Positions 12,401-23,069 of a stretch of 64,000 nucleotides of DNA are shown here, piece by piece. A model generated the notes under the pieces. The model was not told where the DNA came from and made no database searches. It saw only the letters and a program-made list of their open reading frames with translations. Position 1 is the stretch's first letter; the number at the start of each line of letters is the position of its first letter. The translations under genes and the position numbers were made by a program. The stretch is from Artemia franciscana (Eukaryota > Arthropoda > Branchiopoda > Anostraca > Artemiidae): assembly GCF_032884065.1 (NCBI RefSeq), contig NC_088875.1, positions 49,030,971-49,094,970 on the forward strand, given 5' to 3'.

Positions 12401-12504
12401 TGGGGGTTGCGTCGGCCCTGGAGCTTTTGTTATTTGATCTCCAAACTATTTTGAACAAAATGGCAATCTCAAAGCTTGTTACCCTCTGATCCATTTTGAC
12501 TTTG
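9490..12504 (+). repeat. Array of ~265-bp G-rich units (copy 1)
   Basis: Diverged units follow one another head to tail. Each contains, in order, a 'GGGGCATAA.TTACAACACTT' motif, a 'CCCCGGGCTCTGG' motif, 'AACAAAATGGCTATCTCAAA', 'GATCGGATGCATTTGGGGAAA', a run of 6-15 G, 'CTAGTTGCCATC.GATCACTT', 'TTAAAAAGGGAACTA' and 'CGAAGTTTATACGACCA'. The ATGGCTATCTCA anchor falls near 9617, 10150, 10607, 10877, 11255, 11523, 12201 and 12461, with decayed units between. ORFs inside are chance frames broken by the G-runs. Confidence 0.88.
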
Positions 12505-12509
12505 TGCAA

Positions 12510-13180
12510 AATACCCCCCCCCCTTTATGTGCAAATATATAGCCCAAATTTGTTTCCAAAGTAACGAAGAAACTAGTTTGTTCTCGAGTTTTAAACATCG
12601 TAAACTTGATTGAGTGGCCTATAATACACAGGTACCGGAATTTTTCATGGAGAGAGAGCCAGATTTCCCGGTGTTATTTAAAAACGATCGGAAATTAAAA
12701 AAAAAAAAAATAAGTTCTCAACTGAAATTAAGGAGCAACATCAAAACCTAAACGAACAGAAATTATTACGTATATGAAAGGAGTTTTCTCTTCTGGGAGA
12801 CCTTGCTGTTTACATTAAAGTTTAGACTTATTGTCCTAATTCTTCAAGAATGATCCCTGAAACACAATTACCGTTTAATTAGAACAATAAGCTCCTTTTT
12901 AAAATTCTAGGTTAGATTTTTTTAAATTAAAAGGTTTGATGTTGCTCCTTACTTTCAGTTGAAAAACTTTTTTTTTTTAATTTAACTTCTGATCATTTTT
13001 AAATAATACCGGGAAATCCGGCTCTTCCTCTCCATGAAAAATTCCGGTACTTGTCTATTACACCCCACTCAGGTTTACGATGTGTAAAACTCGAGAACAA
13101 ACCAGTTTCTTCGCTTGTTTCTTCGTTACTTTAGGAACAAATTTGGGCTATATATTTGCACATTGAGGGGGGGGGTAGAG
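12510..13180. mobile_element. Foldback element with ~240-bp inverted arms
   Basis: The left arm (about 12513-12752) begins with a C-run and TTTATGTGCAAATATATAGC, and the right arm (about 12931-13176) ends with its reverse complement GCTATATATTTGCACATTGA and a G-run. The inner arms are CAACTGAAATTAAGGAGCAA and its complement. The loop of about 180 bp includes 'GAATGATCCCTGAAACACAATTACCG'-type sequence. A third partial end (13268-13430) repeats the outer arm. No ORF is present. The element sits exactly where copy 1 of the duplication loses homology. Confidence 0.8.
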
Positions 13181-13534
13181 CGGGTCTGCATGCCAAGTGT
13201 GTTAGGTACAATTATTCTGTATATTATGAAGTAAGAATTTTTTCTGACTTCAAGCTGTCCAAATACTTTACCCCCCCCCCTTATGTGGAAATATATAGCC
13301 CAAATTATATATTTCCATCTATTATGTCACTTGTCTTTTTCTTGTCTCGCGCTAAGCTTAAAGAAACGAACGAAGAAACCGGTTTGTTCTCGGGTTTTAC
13401 ACAGCGTAAACTTGAGTGAGTGGCGTATAATACTCAAGTAACAAAATTCCCTCCCTCTAAGGAAAAAACTGAAATAAAATTCTCAAATTTGAAAAGCCTT
13501 ATTTTCCACGGGGGAGGGGTATTTTCCAGGAGAT

Positions 13535-14130
13535 AAATGCCGGTCACCATAGGCAATATCTCAGAAACGGCTGAGAGTATTAAGTTGAAACTTCCAAAGA
13601 GAGTTGAGGGGGATGTAAACCTAAACCAAAAGGTACTATCTGCATCTGGATCGTTGAAAGGGTGTTTGTTAAATATCTGTGGAATTATGTTGAAACTTTC
13701 AGGGCATGTTTTTACGGATTTTGAATTAAATCCATTTGGTTGTCAAAATGGTGAATTTGCAGTATTTCAGGAACAGATTATGGCATTGAGCTGAAATTTT
13801 CGTGGAAAGTTGAGGGGAATTTTAAGCTAAATCTAAAGACACTGTGTGTATTCAGGTGTTGGAAGGGTTTTTCCACAATGTCTCCAGGACGTTCAGCGGT
13901 TTTAAGTTGCAGTTCTGAGGGAATGTTGTAATAAATCATAAGGCACTGTAAGCATCCAGCTTGTCAGTAGGGCTTATCTGCAATACCTTAGAAATGGCTA
14001 AGGGTGTCAAGTTTCAAATTTTGGGGACTGTTGAGAGGGATATTGAACTAAATGCAAAGACACTATGTATCCAGATTGTTAAAAGATTGCATGTGTAATA
14101 TCTCCAGTATGGCTAGGAGTATAAATTAAC
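13535..14130 (+). repeat. ~115-bp tandem repeat, about five to six units
   Basis: The anchor 'AATATCTCAGAAACGGCTGAG' and variants occur near 13555, 13672, 13759, 13876, 13981 and 14097. Each is followed by 'TTAAGTTGAAACTT', 'GTTGAGGGGGAT' and 'CTAAA...CACTATCTGCATC'. The same family forms a second block at 43470-43960. The open frame 13537-13794 lies entirely within these units and is not taken as a gene. Confidence 0.8.
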
Positions 14131-14139
14131 GGATTAAGA

Positions 14140-14674
14140 TTCCCAGCTGAAACTTTGAGAAAATAATGAACAAGTATGTTTTAAATTTTGACTGGTGGAG
14201 GGGGGGGGTCAAACGAGTATTAAATTTCTGAAGAAAAATGTGGTTGGATTTTTGTGTAATATTCGTTCTTAATGCTGATCTGCTTAAAATTTCTGGCTAA
14301 GAAGATACCACTTTGCAAGTCTCAAGACTGAGGAGAACTCAGTCTTCAATGTTCTTTGGAGGAGGAATGGTACGAGGTAGATGCATCAAAAGACTTTGAT
14401 GGGAAATAATTCAGGCTCTGAATCCGTTTCCAAAGTTTATTCGCCTAAATCAGCTACTTGCCAAGATAGAGGAAGCTCCTCATTTAGAATTTAATTAATC
14501 CTTTTCAAAAAGGTGTTCTACTCTCTTATTTATTTAATTTCCAGAGATTCCAGCTTGCTGATATTCTGTGAAGGTGTGAAGGTGTGAATTCTGTGAAGGT
14601 GTGGGTAAGGGGGCTCTAAAATTGCTACTGATTACCTTGAAAAATGTTAAGTATCTTGGTGTTACCCAGAATTT
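14140..14674. other. Unassigned sequence before duplication copy 2
   Basis: No gene is seen. A small perfect stem-loop (AAGACTGAG, 5-base loop, CTCAGTCTT) lies at 14324-14346. A frame near 14640-14700 reads KNVKYLGVTQN, reminiscent of a LINE thumb motif, across the start of copy 2 at 14675, so the true left end of the duplicated unit may lie further left. Confidence 0.4.
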
Positions 14675-16159
14675 ACTCCTCTCATCTTTGAAAGATCAAA
14701 AATGTACAAAAACACCAAAATATTGAAATATTTGGAGGAATTCCTTGCTTGTTCTACTTACTTAAACTTACTAAATACTGAGATCCCTCCCCCAAGCCTT
14801 ACATCGTACTTAAGCCGAATAACAAAGATATGAAGCAAATATACAATGCAACAATGTCAATATTGAGTTATTGCTAGAAAAATACTAAAAGGAATATCAT
14901 AGTAGTGTAGTATGTTTCTGATGGTTGACGACAAATATCGTGTCTTATTGACGTTATCTACATAATCACCGAAAGTAATTAAATGAAAGTATTTTTGTAT
15001 AACAAAGATATGTTTTGTATAACAAAGATTTTTCATTACAAGATTTTTGTATAAAAAAGATTGTATAACAAAGCGAATAACAAAGATATGAAACAAAAAT
15101 ACAGTGCACCAATGTCAATATTGAGTCAATGCTAGAAAAATTCTAAAAGAAATATCATAGTAGTGTAGTATGTTTCTGATGGTTGACTCCAAGTTAAATA
15201 ATGAGGCTTGCATGCGGTTTGTTCCATTTCATCTTCTCGTTCGATTGTTCTGATTTGCATTTGTTGCTCTTTATATTTAACATTGTTACATAAAGGTTTT
15301 CGTCTTTTTTTTCTATGCGTTCTTTTTTTTTCGTTTTTGCTACTCCACTTTATCACCGCAATACTGGGTGAGAAATAAATAACTAAATTATTATTATTGT
15401 TATTATGAAGTGTAATGGACTGCTATTTTTCTTCTTTTCCTTATGTTAAAAATGAGCATGGATTTGAAAAAAAATACAATATCGTGTCTCATTGACGTTA
15501 TCTACATAACCACCAAAAATAATTAAATGAAAGTTTTTTTAATGGTAATTAGACAGAAAATAATGTAGCAAAATTAGTTTCCTTATATTTTTGGATAAGA
15601 TTTGACGCACGACAATAACTAATAAAAACTATGGATGTTTTAAGGGGGTTTGCTGTTTTATAAAAGGGGCATTGAAAATAAACAGAAATGGTCATTAGTC
15701 AAACCTGTGAGTTTGTCTGTTAATTAACCATTTATTCTTATAATCCTATTAACAATTAGTTTCACCCCCAGGGTTTCATTGTCCTCTTTAGCAGTTGCAA
15801 GCACAAAAATCTTTTATGACTGTATTCGTGATCGTAATTAAATTATGTTATCTACCCTGTTGTCCTCATAACACAAATACAGAAGAGAGAATAATGAGGA
15901 CTTTTTTTTCCCAAGACAGGGAACCAACAAAACCTTTTTGAATATTTCGGCCCTATATCTAAGGGCCGTCTTCAGCAAAGAAAATAATAAACAATGAAAC
16001 ACTTACAATACAAGTTTTCGGTATAAAATCCATCCTTTTTTTAAATTATCCTTGGCATCATCTTCTTAACGAAAAGTTCAGTCAAGACTGTGTGATAAAA
16101 GCTAACATTTTACAAGCTAAAAAGGTTCATTCATTGAACTAACTGTATTTATTAAAAAA

Positions 16160-16640
16160 TGGAATAATTTCTTATTGCGATATTTGCCTTCTCTACAGCT
16201 AATCTTGTAGTTCTTTTGGGATTGGGCTTGTTTTTATTCGTTCCTATTTTTGTTTTATTTTGAATTAGATTATTTTCTGTAATTAATTTTGTGTACATAG
16301 GGTTGAGTGTGTATTCACCCAAGGGATGTATTATTATTTAAGTTTTGCTTGATTTCCATTGCCTCGCCGACAGTTTGTTTGATTCCTAGGTCATTGCTAA
16401 TTAGAATCGTTTCGTCAAATAGAACGTAATGGTTTAGATTTTCAAAAATATAAATGCTTAAAGCTGAATCGAATGATATGGAGTTATTTCTAGATTTTAA
16501 TGCTTTTTCAATACTTTCTTTGTGTTGGTGTAATCTTGTTCCTAAATTTTGATGGGTTCGATCAAGAAAACCAAATAGGTTTTGTTGGTTCACTTTCTGA
16601 GGAAAAAAGTCCTCATTAATCTCTCTTCTGTAGTTGTATT
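16160..16640 (-). pseudogene. Penelope-like element GIY-YIG endonuclease C-terminal fragment (copy 2)
   Basis: The minus-strand ORF from 16593 to 16315 reads RTHQNLGTRLHQHKES..., then FDSALSIYIFENLNHYVLFD and GIKQTVGEAMEIK. This matches the order seen after the GIY-YIG core of Penelope-like retroelements: a TRLxxH helix, a 'SALxxHIxEN.H' segment, a conserved acidic stretch and an 'EAIEIxK...N' end. After a frameshift at about 16315 the reading continues as GEYTLNPMYTKLI and on to about 16166, fitting the element C-terminus. In such elements this nuclease nicks target DNA for reverse transcription. The RT and the GIY-YIG motif itself are absent, so it is a dead fragment. The family assignment rests on pattern memory, not alignment. 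Confidence 0.65.
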
Positions 16641-16710
16641 ATGGAAAGGCAGTGTGGTCTTCGTCATTATTTATATCCTCATAACGGAATTTACCTGCCT
16701 CTCAATGCGG

Positions 16711-17100
16711 CTTAATTGGATCTTCCACTGTGTTTTCATAGTTCAATCTGCTTTTAGCTTTCCATCTTCCTGCTTTTAGCTTAATTCTATCTTCCACTGT
16801 GTTTTCATGGTTGACTCTGCTTTTAGCTTTCTATCTTCCTGCTTTTAGCTTAATTCTATCTTCCACTGTGTTTTGATAGTTCACTCTGCTTTTAGCTTTC
16901 TATCTTTGTGCTTTTAGCTTAATTCTATCTTCCACTGTGTTTTGATAGTTCACTCTTGTTTTAGCTTTCTATCTTCCTGCTTTTAGCTTAATTCTGTCTT
17001 CCACTGTGTTTTGATAGTTCACTCTGCTTCTAGCTGTCTATCTTCCTGCTTTTAGCTTAATTCTATCTTCCACTGTGTTTTGATAGTTCACTCTGCTTTT
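16711..17100 (+). repeat. 69-bp minisatellite, six units (copy 2)
   Basis: The same unit recurs at about 16728, 16797, 16866, 16934, 17003 and 17072, with regular 68-69-bp spacing. The full-length unit that is shortened in copy 1 is intact here. Confidence 0.93.
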
Positions 17101-17275
17101 CATTGGAGAATGAGTTTGCCCCTTTATCCTAAGATGTTTTAATTTACTCTTTTAATTCTTTTAGAGATAACTATCCCCATAGTTATTTTTCTTTCATATT
17201 TTTAAAGACCCGTGTATCGAAAATAAGTAATGTTCAATATTTACAAATTTAATAAAAGGCTTAATTTAATTCTTC

Positions 17276-18793
17276 TAGCAGGCAAAAGCAATCAAAAGTG
17301 AAGTTGATGCACAAAAGATGCCAAGTCAGTGCTGAGGTATATGCCAGCTCACATATGCGAAAAAGAAATAGCACACCGGAATGTTCTATAAATAAAGCTA
17401 GGTCATCTGCTTCACTTCTTAAAGGGGTCAAGCTAAGTTGGATTCAAGATTTGCGCATTTAATGAAAACGGAATTTAATTCTTCTATCACTCAAAAGCAA
17501 TCAAAGATGAAACTGATGCGATATATTTCTAAGTGAATGCTAAGGTACACGCCTGCTCACTTAAGCGAAAAAGAAATAACACTCCTGAATGTTATACAAA
17601 GAAAGCTAAATAAAATAGATCATTTACGCTCATATATCAACTACGGCTCCCTTATAAATAGATTCTAAATCTAGTGTATTTATCCGCCAAGTTGACATAA
17701 ATCCTAAGCTATGTTATCTACTTCAACTTAAAGAGGCCAAGGTGGAAGATTATTCATGTTCAGATAACTTAGAAACAATTGGAAATGTTGTAGTATATGA
17801 AAAAGATTGTGAAATGACGATTGATGAAAAAGATCATGGATGTGAATAAAATGGTATACTGCATACTGAAATGATGGATAATAAAAATGAAGAAAATGGT
17901 GCAAAACATGATGATGAAAATGAAAATGATTTAATCCATGAAAATAGAGATCATATGCGGTTTAAAAAAGTGATGTGAAAAATGGTGAAAACAATAATGA
18001 AAGTGAAGATATTGAAAAAGAATTTAGAAATAATTCAAAAAGAAAGTGATAACGATGAATCTTCGGTGTTAGAGAACTCTAACAAAGTAGTTGATTTTAC
18101 TGATGAGAAGGACCAGATGTGTGTTGAGCGAAATACCTCTAGAATTGATGACTGTGATGCAAGCTCAGTTAAACTTGATGCGACTTTGGTAATGATAGAC
18201 ATAGAACCAGAGGAAATTAGAGCTAAAAAAAAAAATAATGACACTAACAGGGTGAGTGTCCAGCATTTTTTTAGGGGGGGGGGCATGAGGGGTCTATATC
18301 CGGATAGTCAAGGGGCATGGGACATATAATAATTTTTCCTCTACATTATTGGGGGGCAACTGCCTAGTGGTACCTAATGGTAAGGGGAGGGGCAACCGTT
18401 AAATAGAAGAGATATTTAATGTTTAGGGAGAGTGTTTAATATAACGGTATGATTGAACCCCAGTCTATTTGACATATGGGTGTTTGATTTTGTTTACAGG
18501 GCTTGAGATTGACAGGCACTCCTAAGAACAAAGAACCTTCTTGGCTTCTCCTATCTTGACGAACTAATGTAAAAAACCCTCGTGTGTGAGATCAATCCCT
18601 CCAAGGCGACTTTTGGCTTTCATGTGTGAAGTTTTTTGCTTTATCAATCAGGATCAAAGTCTAAAGCATATCAGAACAGATAGTAAATTGGAAAGCAGTT
18701 TACGTTGTCTGTATAATAAGTCTGGCAAAAGGTACAAAGAAGGACCAATAGCAAATATAGATCACGCTTGGGAAGAAATTAGTGTCGTTACAG
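17276..18793 (+). pseudogene. Relic multi-exon gene with acidic region and MADF-like exon (copy 2)
   Basis: This copy keeps the best MADF-like exon: after the acceptor TTTATCAATCAG ending near 18650 the frame reads DSKLESSLRCLYNKSGKRYK..., then HAWEEISVVTGF. This resembles the MADF/Myb-SANT-like pattern 'LI..V...PCLYd....YKd...R..AWeEIa..lg', a DNA-binding fold found in arthropod transcription factors and in PIF/Harbinger-type transposon proteins. Upstream, an acidic stretch (about 17733-18240) is open over 17982-18247 and ends KKKNNDTNR right at an AGG|GTGAGT donor (about 18252). An acceptor TTTGTTTACAG near 18502 resumes in the same phase (GLRLTGTPKNKEPSW). A stop after DHGCE and frameshifts in the acidic part mark it as non-functional. 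Whether it was a host gene or a transposon gene is unknown. Confidence 0.5.
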
Positions 18794-20239
18794 GTTTTCT
18801 ACCCAATTTCTTGCTTTTTCACAATAACATGGCTTTTTTGCCTTTGCCGTTGATCACATTTTGTATATGAAAAATACTGTTTTTCTTAAAAAAATTAATT
18901 TTATTTTAAAAATTAATTTTATAAAATTAATTATATATTAATTAATTGGAAATTTTTCCAATCAAATCCTTTTAGGGGGGGTTTTAGTTTCGCCACCTAT
19001 CTAAACCTGTTCAGAAGTTAATGTCGTGTTTTATGATCCTTCCCATACCTACTTTTGAACCTCTTAAAATTCTTTTTCCCTCTTTAAATTTCTCCTTCTC
19101 TCTCAGGCAGGATAGCCTGGCATACGGTAAGAAGGAAGAAAATGCTTATACATAATTTAAGTATTGTTCAAATGGCAGATGGTAACGAAAATAAATTAGT
19201 GGTTCATTTAGTCACATGGGACTCAATTATATATTTTTTTAATCTTTGGAAATGCTGGAAAAGCAAATACACCGGAAAAGCTGACAAAAGGAAGTTTGAC
19301 GAGGCTGATTATCAATCATAGCATTACTATTCATACAGCCTCCGACCCGAGTTAATTTTGCTTTGTATTTTGGCGATTGTTTGATTTAAATAGCCACCTT
19401 ACATGTCAATTTAACATTACAGGCTGACTTAAAAGTAATCTTAGCATGATATTCGACTAAAAGCATTATTATTTCAGGCAGGATTTTTTGTATAGTAAGT
19501 TGGTTTTTTATTCGCATAGTTCGGGGGCAGTAATTCACGAATTGATTAGGCAAAAAAATATAATGAATATCAAAACACCTAAATCTAGAAAAATACACGA
19601 AATGCTTTTTTCTTGTGGGAATCAGAGTATAGGGTAGGATTCTAACCTTAGGGGGAACACGGCGGATAACTTTTTTTATGTCTGAAATTAGTTTCACAGA
19701 GTAAAGCTCGGTCCCTTGGCTCCTTTGAATGAGCACTCTTTCCTTCTTTTTTTCTCTACTTTTATGAGTAACTCCTCCGCGAGAAACTCCTCCCCCCATA
19801 TTCGCCTCGGATAATTTCAGATCTTCATTAGAAGGGAAATTGAAAGCTAGGCTCGCCTGTTTAAGTCAGAGGCAATGCTACAGCGTTTCCTATAGTAAAC
19901 AGCCTTAAGGCTTCAAGTATTATTATTTATTTATTTCCCGGGAGCAAGGTACTTTATATGGAAGGGATGGACGTATAACCTTTGTAGGGGGCTCATCCGA
20001 TTTCAGATTAAAATTTATAGTGCCTTTGTTAAGTCAAAAGTCATTGGAGGGCAACCAGTCCCCCTCCCCCGCGTGCCGTCTTTCCCTAAACCCATCTGAT
20101 CAAAATTTTAATATAGTCATCTCGTCCAAAATAGTCCATGGGTCAAATAACCATGCCTACTGGGTTAACCCCCCCCCCCCCCCGCTGCCCACGGTGCGAG
20201 TACTGTAAGCTAGGCATGTTTCTTACTGTTACTATATTA

Positions 20240-21792
20240 GCCTTTTTTTTAAGAAAAGAGGGCATGTTTGATCCTGGATCTCTAAGAAAGCTTACAGTAT
20301 TAAGGTGAAACTTTAAGGAAACGTTGAGAGGGATGCCAAACACAACAGAAAAACACTTTTTCCTTGTTGTTTGTGAAAATGGAATTCCAGCAATATCTTC
20401 AAGGCCACGGGCGATCCTTGTTGCAATAACATCACTGTGGCGTTTCCACGAAAGATTACAATCAATGTAAAAACCTAAATAACGGATTTCCTGAGCCTGA
20501 AGTGTATGCATATTATCAAACAGAATTCTACCATTAATACCATTGGGCTTGCCTTCTCTAAAATATAAAATGAAATTAGTATTAGCAACTCAATCTCGTA
20601 AAAACATGGAAATTTCTCAAAACGCTATTCACTCTCAAGACAAGGCTATCCAAACAATGACTAGAAAATGTAATTGCAGTGTCATCAGCAAATGACGTTA
20701 AGCAACAATCTGGAAGATAAAACCTCATGCTATCTACATAAACTATATAAAGAAGCGGACCAATGACCGATCCCCGTGGCACACCACATGACACTTCATA
20801 AGAGGAAGAAAACACATCATCAATCATCACTTCAGTATACCTCCCGCGTAAATAACTTTCAAACCACTTGAGACTTTAAAATCAAAAAATACTGTTAGGG
20901 GGTCTCACCTCTTTCAAAACAATTATTTATAAAATCAACAAAATAAATGGCAGCAAGACTAGTTGAATGACCCTTTCTAAACCCGAATTGGGTGTCACTG
21001 AGTAGGCAATGTTTCGTGAGATAGTCCTAAAGACGACAATGAATTACTTTTTCCAAAATTTTGTGAAAACAGAGCCAGCATCGAAATCTGTCTCCAATTA
21101 CCAGCATTTGTCCTGGCACCCTCTTTATAAAACGGGATGACTTTAGCTTGCTTCAGCGCTTCTGGAAAGGTCCCTGTTTCCAGAGACAGATTGATAATAT
21201 GTAGGATACATGGTATTATATACGTCATAATAGCTTTAAAAGTTCTGAGACTCACGCCATCTACCCCAGCAGAATTCGCTTTTTTTATGTTTTTCGCTAT
21301 CTTAATCACTTCATCATTTGTACACTTTTTAAACTGGAACTCAACACTCACCACGAGAGTCCTTGAATTCCTCACTGAGAATATTTTCCCTGTCACATCT
21401 TGCACTCTCTTGAACAGACAATCCAATTTGAGAATAAAACTGATCAAAAGGAATTCGCAACTATATTTTTATCACTCACAGAATTTCCGTTTATATCAGT
21501 GCAAGGTGACTGACTATTTTTCTGATTTTCCAGGAACTCATTGATAACTTGCCATGTAACTCTTGTATCTCCCTTATTATCAGCAAACTTCTCCTCAAAG
21601 TACTTCTTCTTTGCTTGCCTTCTCATACTGTTCACCTTATTTCTCATTGCCTTGAATTCTGTAAAGTTTGCGTCATCTTGACTATTAAGATATTGCTCAT
21701 ATAATAAGTTTCTATTGTTAATCATGTCTATTGTTTCCTTCGTAATCCATGGCTTGCGGGGTCTACCCTTCTTTTGCTTTAAAATCAATTGC
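20240..21792 (-). pseudogene. LINE reverse transcriptase fragment, uninterrupted (copy 2)
   Basis: This is the same LINE as at 5050-8215 without the 1.6-kb insertion. Minus-strand pieces in order: the linker (21788-21444, GRPRKPWITKET...MRRQAKKKY); fingers and palm (21447-20995, with SAGVDGVSLRTF, PEALKQAKVIPFYKEG and WRQISMLALFS); palm (20830-20582, GVPRGSVIGPLLY and the catalytic SFADDTAITFS); and thumb/connection (20511-20143, RYLGFYIDCNLSWKRHSD). The FADD catalytic aspartates are kept, but frameshifts separate the pieces and the endonuclease is missing. The plus strand has a T8 run at 20243-20250 where the element's 3' A-tail would be expected. Confidence 0.9.
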
Positions 21793-23069
21793 TACCGCCT
21801 CTTCCTCTTCCTTGAATTAATTCTTTATTTATCTGAAGGCTCAATGAGGGGTGGAAATGTTTCTCCGACTTGTAAAAACATAATAAAATGCATAAAAACA
21901 TATTTTTTGGTGCGTTTTATATTTTTGTTCCCCCCCAAACGGAAGTCCCGGATACGGCTCTGGGGATTATATATCAATTTATACCTCAACCCTCCCCTCG
22001 TCTCTCCCTTAGAATTAATTTTGCCCCTTCCTCATTCCCACCTCTTCATTATGGTCGTAGAAACTTGGAGGATGCTCATTCGATCAGAAATTGAGAGTCC
22101 TATTCCTTTTCTTTAAGTCGAAAGTAGTTCGAGACCAAACAGCCCTGTGCTTAAACTGTTATACCCGATATCTGGTCCTTTTGTTATTGAGGTACTTATT
22201 TCGTACTCTCTCTTTGGCTGGCCAATTTTGCGTGTGGGGGAGTTTTTCATTGAGGAAATTATCGGGGAGACTTGGGGGGAGGTATTTTTCACAGGGGGAT
22301 GAGGGGTAAACGCGTGAACCCATCTTAAGGACGGCTGAAGGTATTAAGTGGAAGCTTACAAGGCATGATAAGAGGGGTGTTAAAATATGATTAAAGGGCT
22401 ACAAGGTCCTCCCTACCCTTTCTAGATGCCCCCTTCCCTCGAAACTGATTAAAATTTCGAAAAGCCTTTGTTCAGAACAGGCAAAAGGTCTATTAACTAT
22501 GGCTCCGGGGATGCAATGTTCCCCAAAGCCTCCAGGGCAAGGATTGTAAATTTTACTATTGATTCTTTATTAATTACAGAACAAATAAATATTAAAACAA
22601 GTAAAGCTTAAATTAAATATGCAAATCTAGCTGAAAACGAACAAAAATATTTTGCGATTGAGGTATATATGAAAACCGAGAACGAACAGAAATTAGCCAA
22701 ACAATCATAGCAAACAAACATACAATATTTACTAATAAAAATGAACAAATAAATCTTAAAACGAGTGATTTATCATTTATCCCATGATTTATCATTGATA
22801 TTTTTTTTCGGGGGGGGGGACGGGTCATGAAGGATTAGGGATCAGCTCCCATAAGGTTTGGATTAAAATATCGGTATTAAGTTGTTGTTTTTTGGGGGGA
22901 GGGGTTCATGCCATGGAGAGCCAGGGGAGAGTTGCCATAATTTTCGAAATAAATAGTGTAAATACTTTTTTTTTGTTTAGGGGGTATGCAGGGAGGACCA
23001 GGGGTCAGTTCCCTTATGTTTAGGAATGAGTTTTTTTAGTTGGGTGGGAGTTTTGAGCTGGGGTATGAT

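Larger units (their letters stand above)
1..12504 (+). repeat. Segmental duplication, copy 1
   Basis: Position 1 onward matches 14675 onward nearly base for base (offset 14674 at the left end). The match runs through a Penelope-like fragment, a minisatellite, a MADF relic, a LINE and the G-rich array. Homology stops at about 12504, where a foldback element begins; the partner ends at about 24781. Differences are scattered substitutions, small indels in homopolymers and three large indels. The left end of copy 1 coincides with the window edge, so homology may extend further left. Confidence 0.93.

Noticed and set aside
19386..19799. 137-codon minus-strand open frame
   Set aside because: It spans the copy-2-only segment and poly-T/G tracts, has no recognisable domain, and is not open in copy 1.
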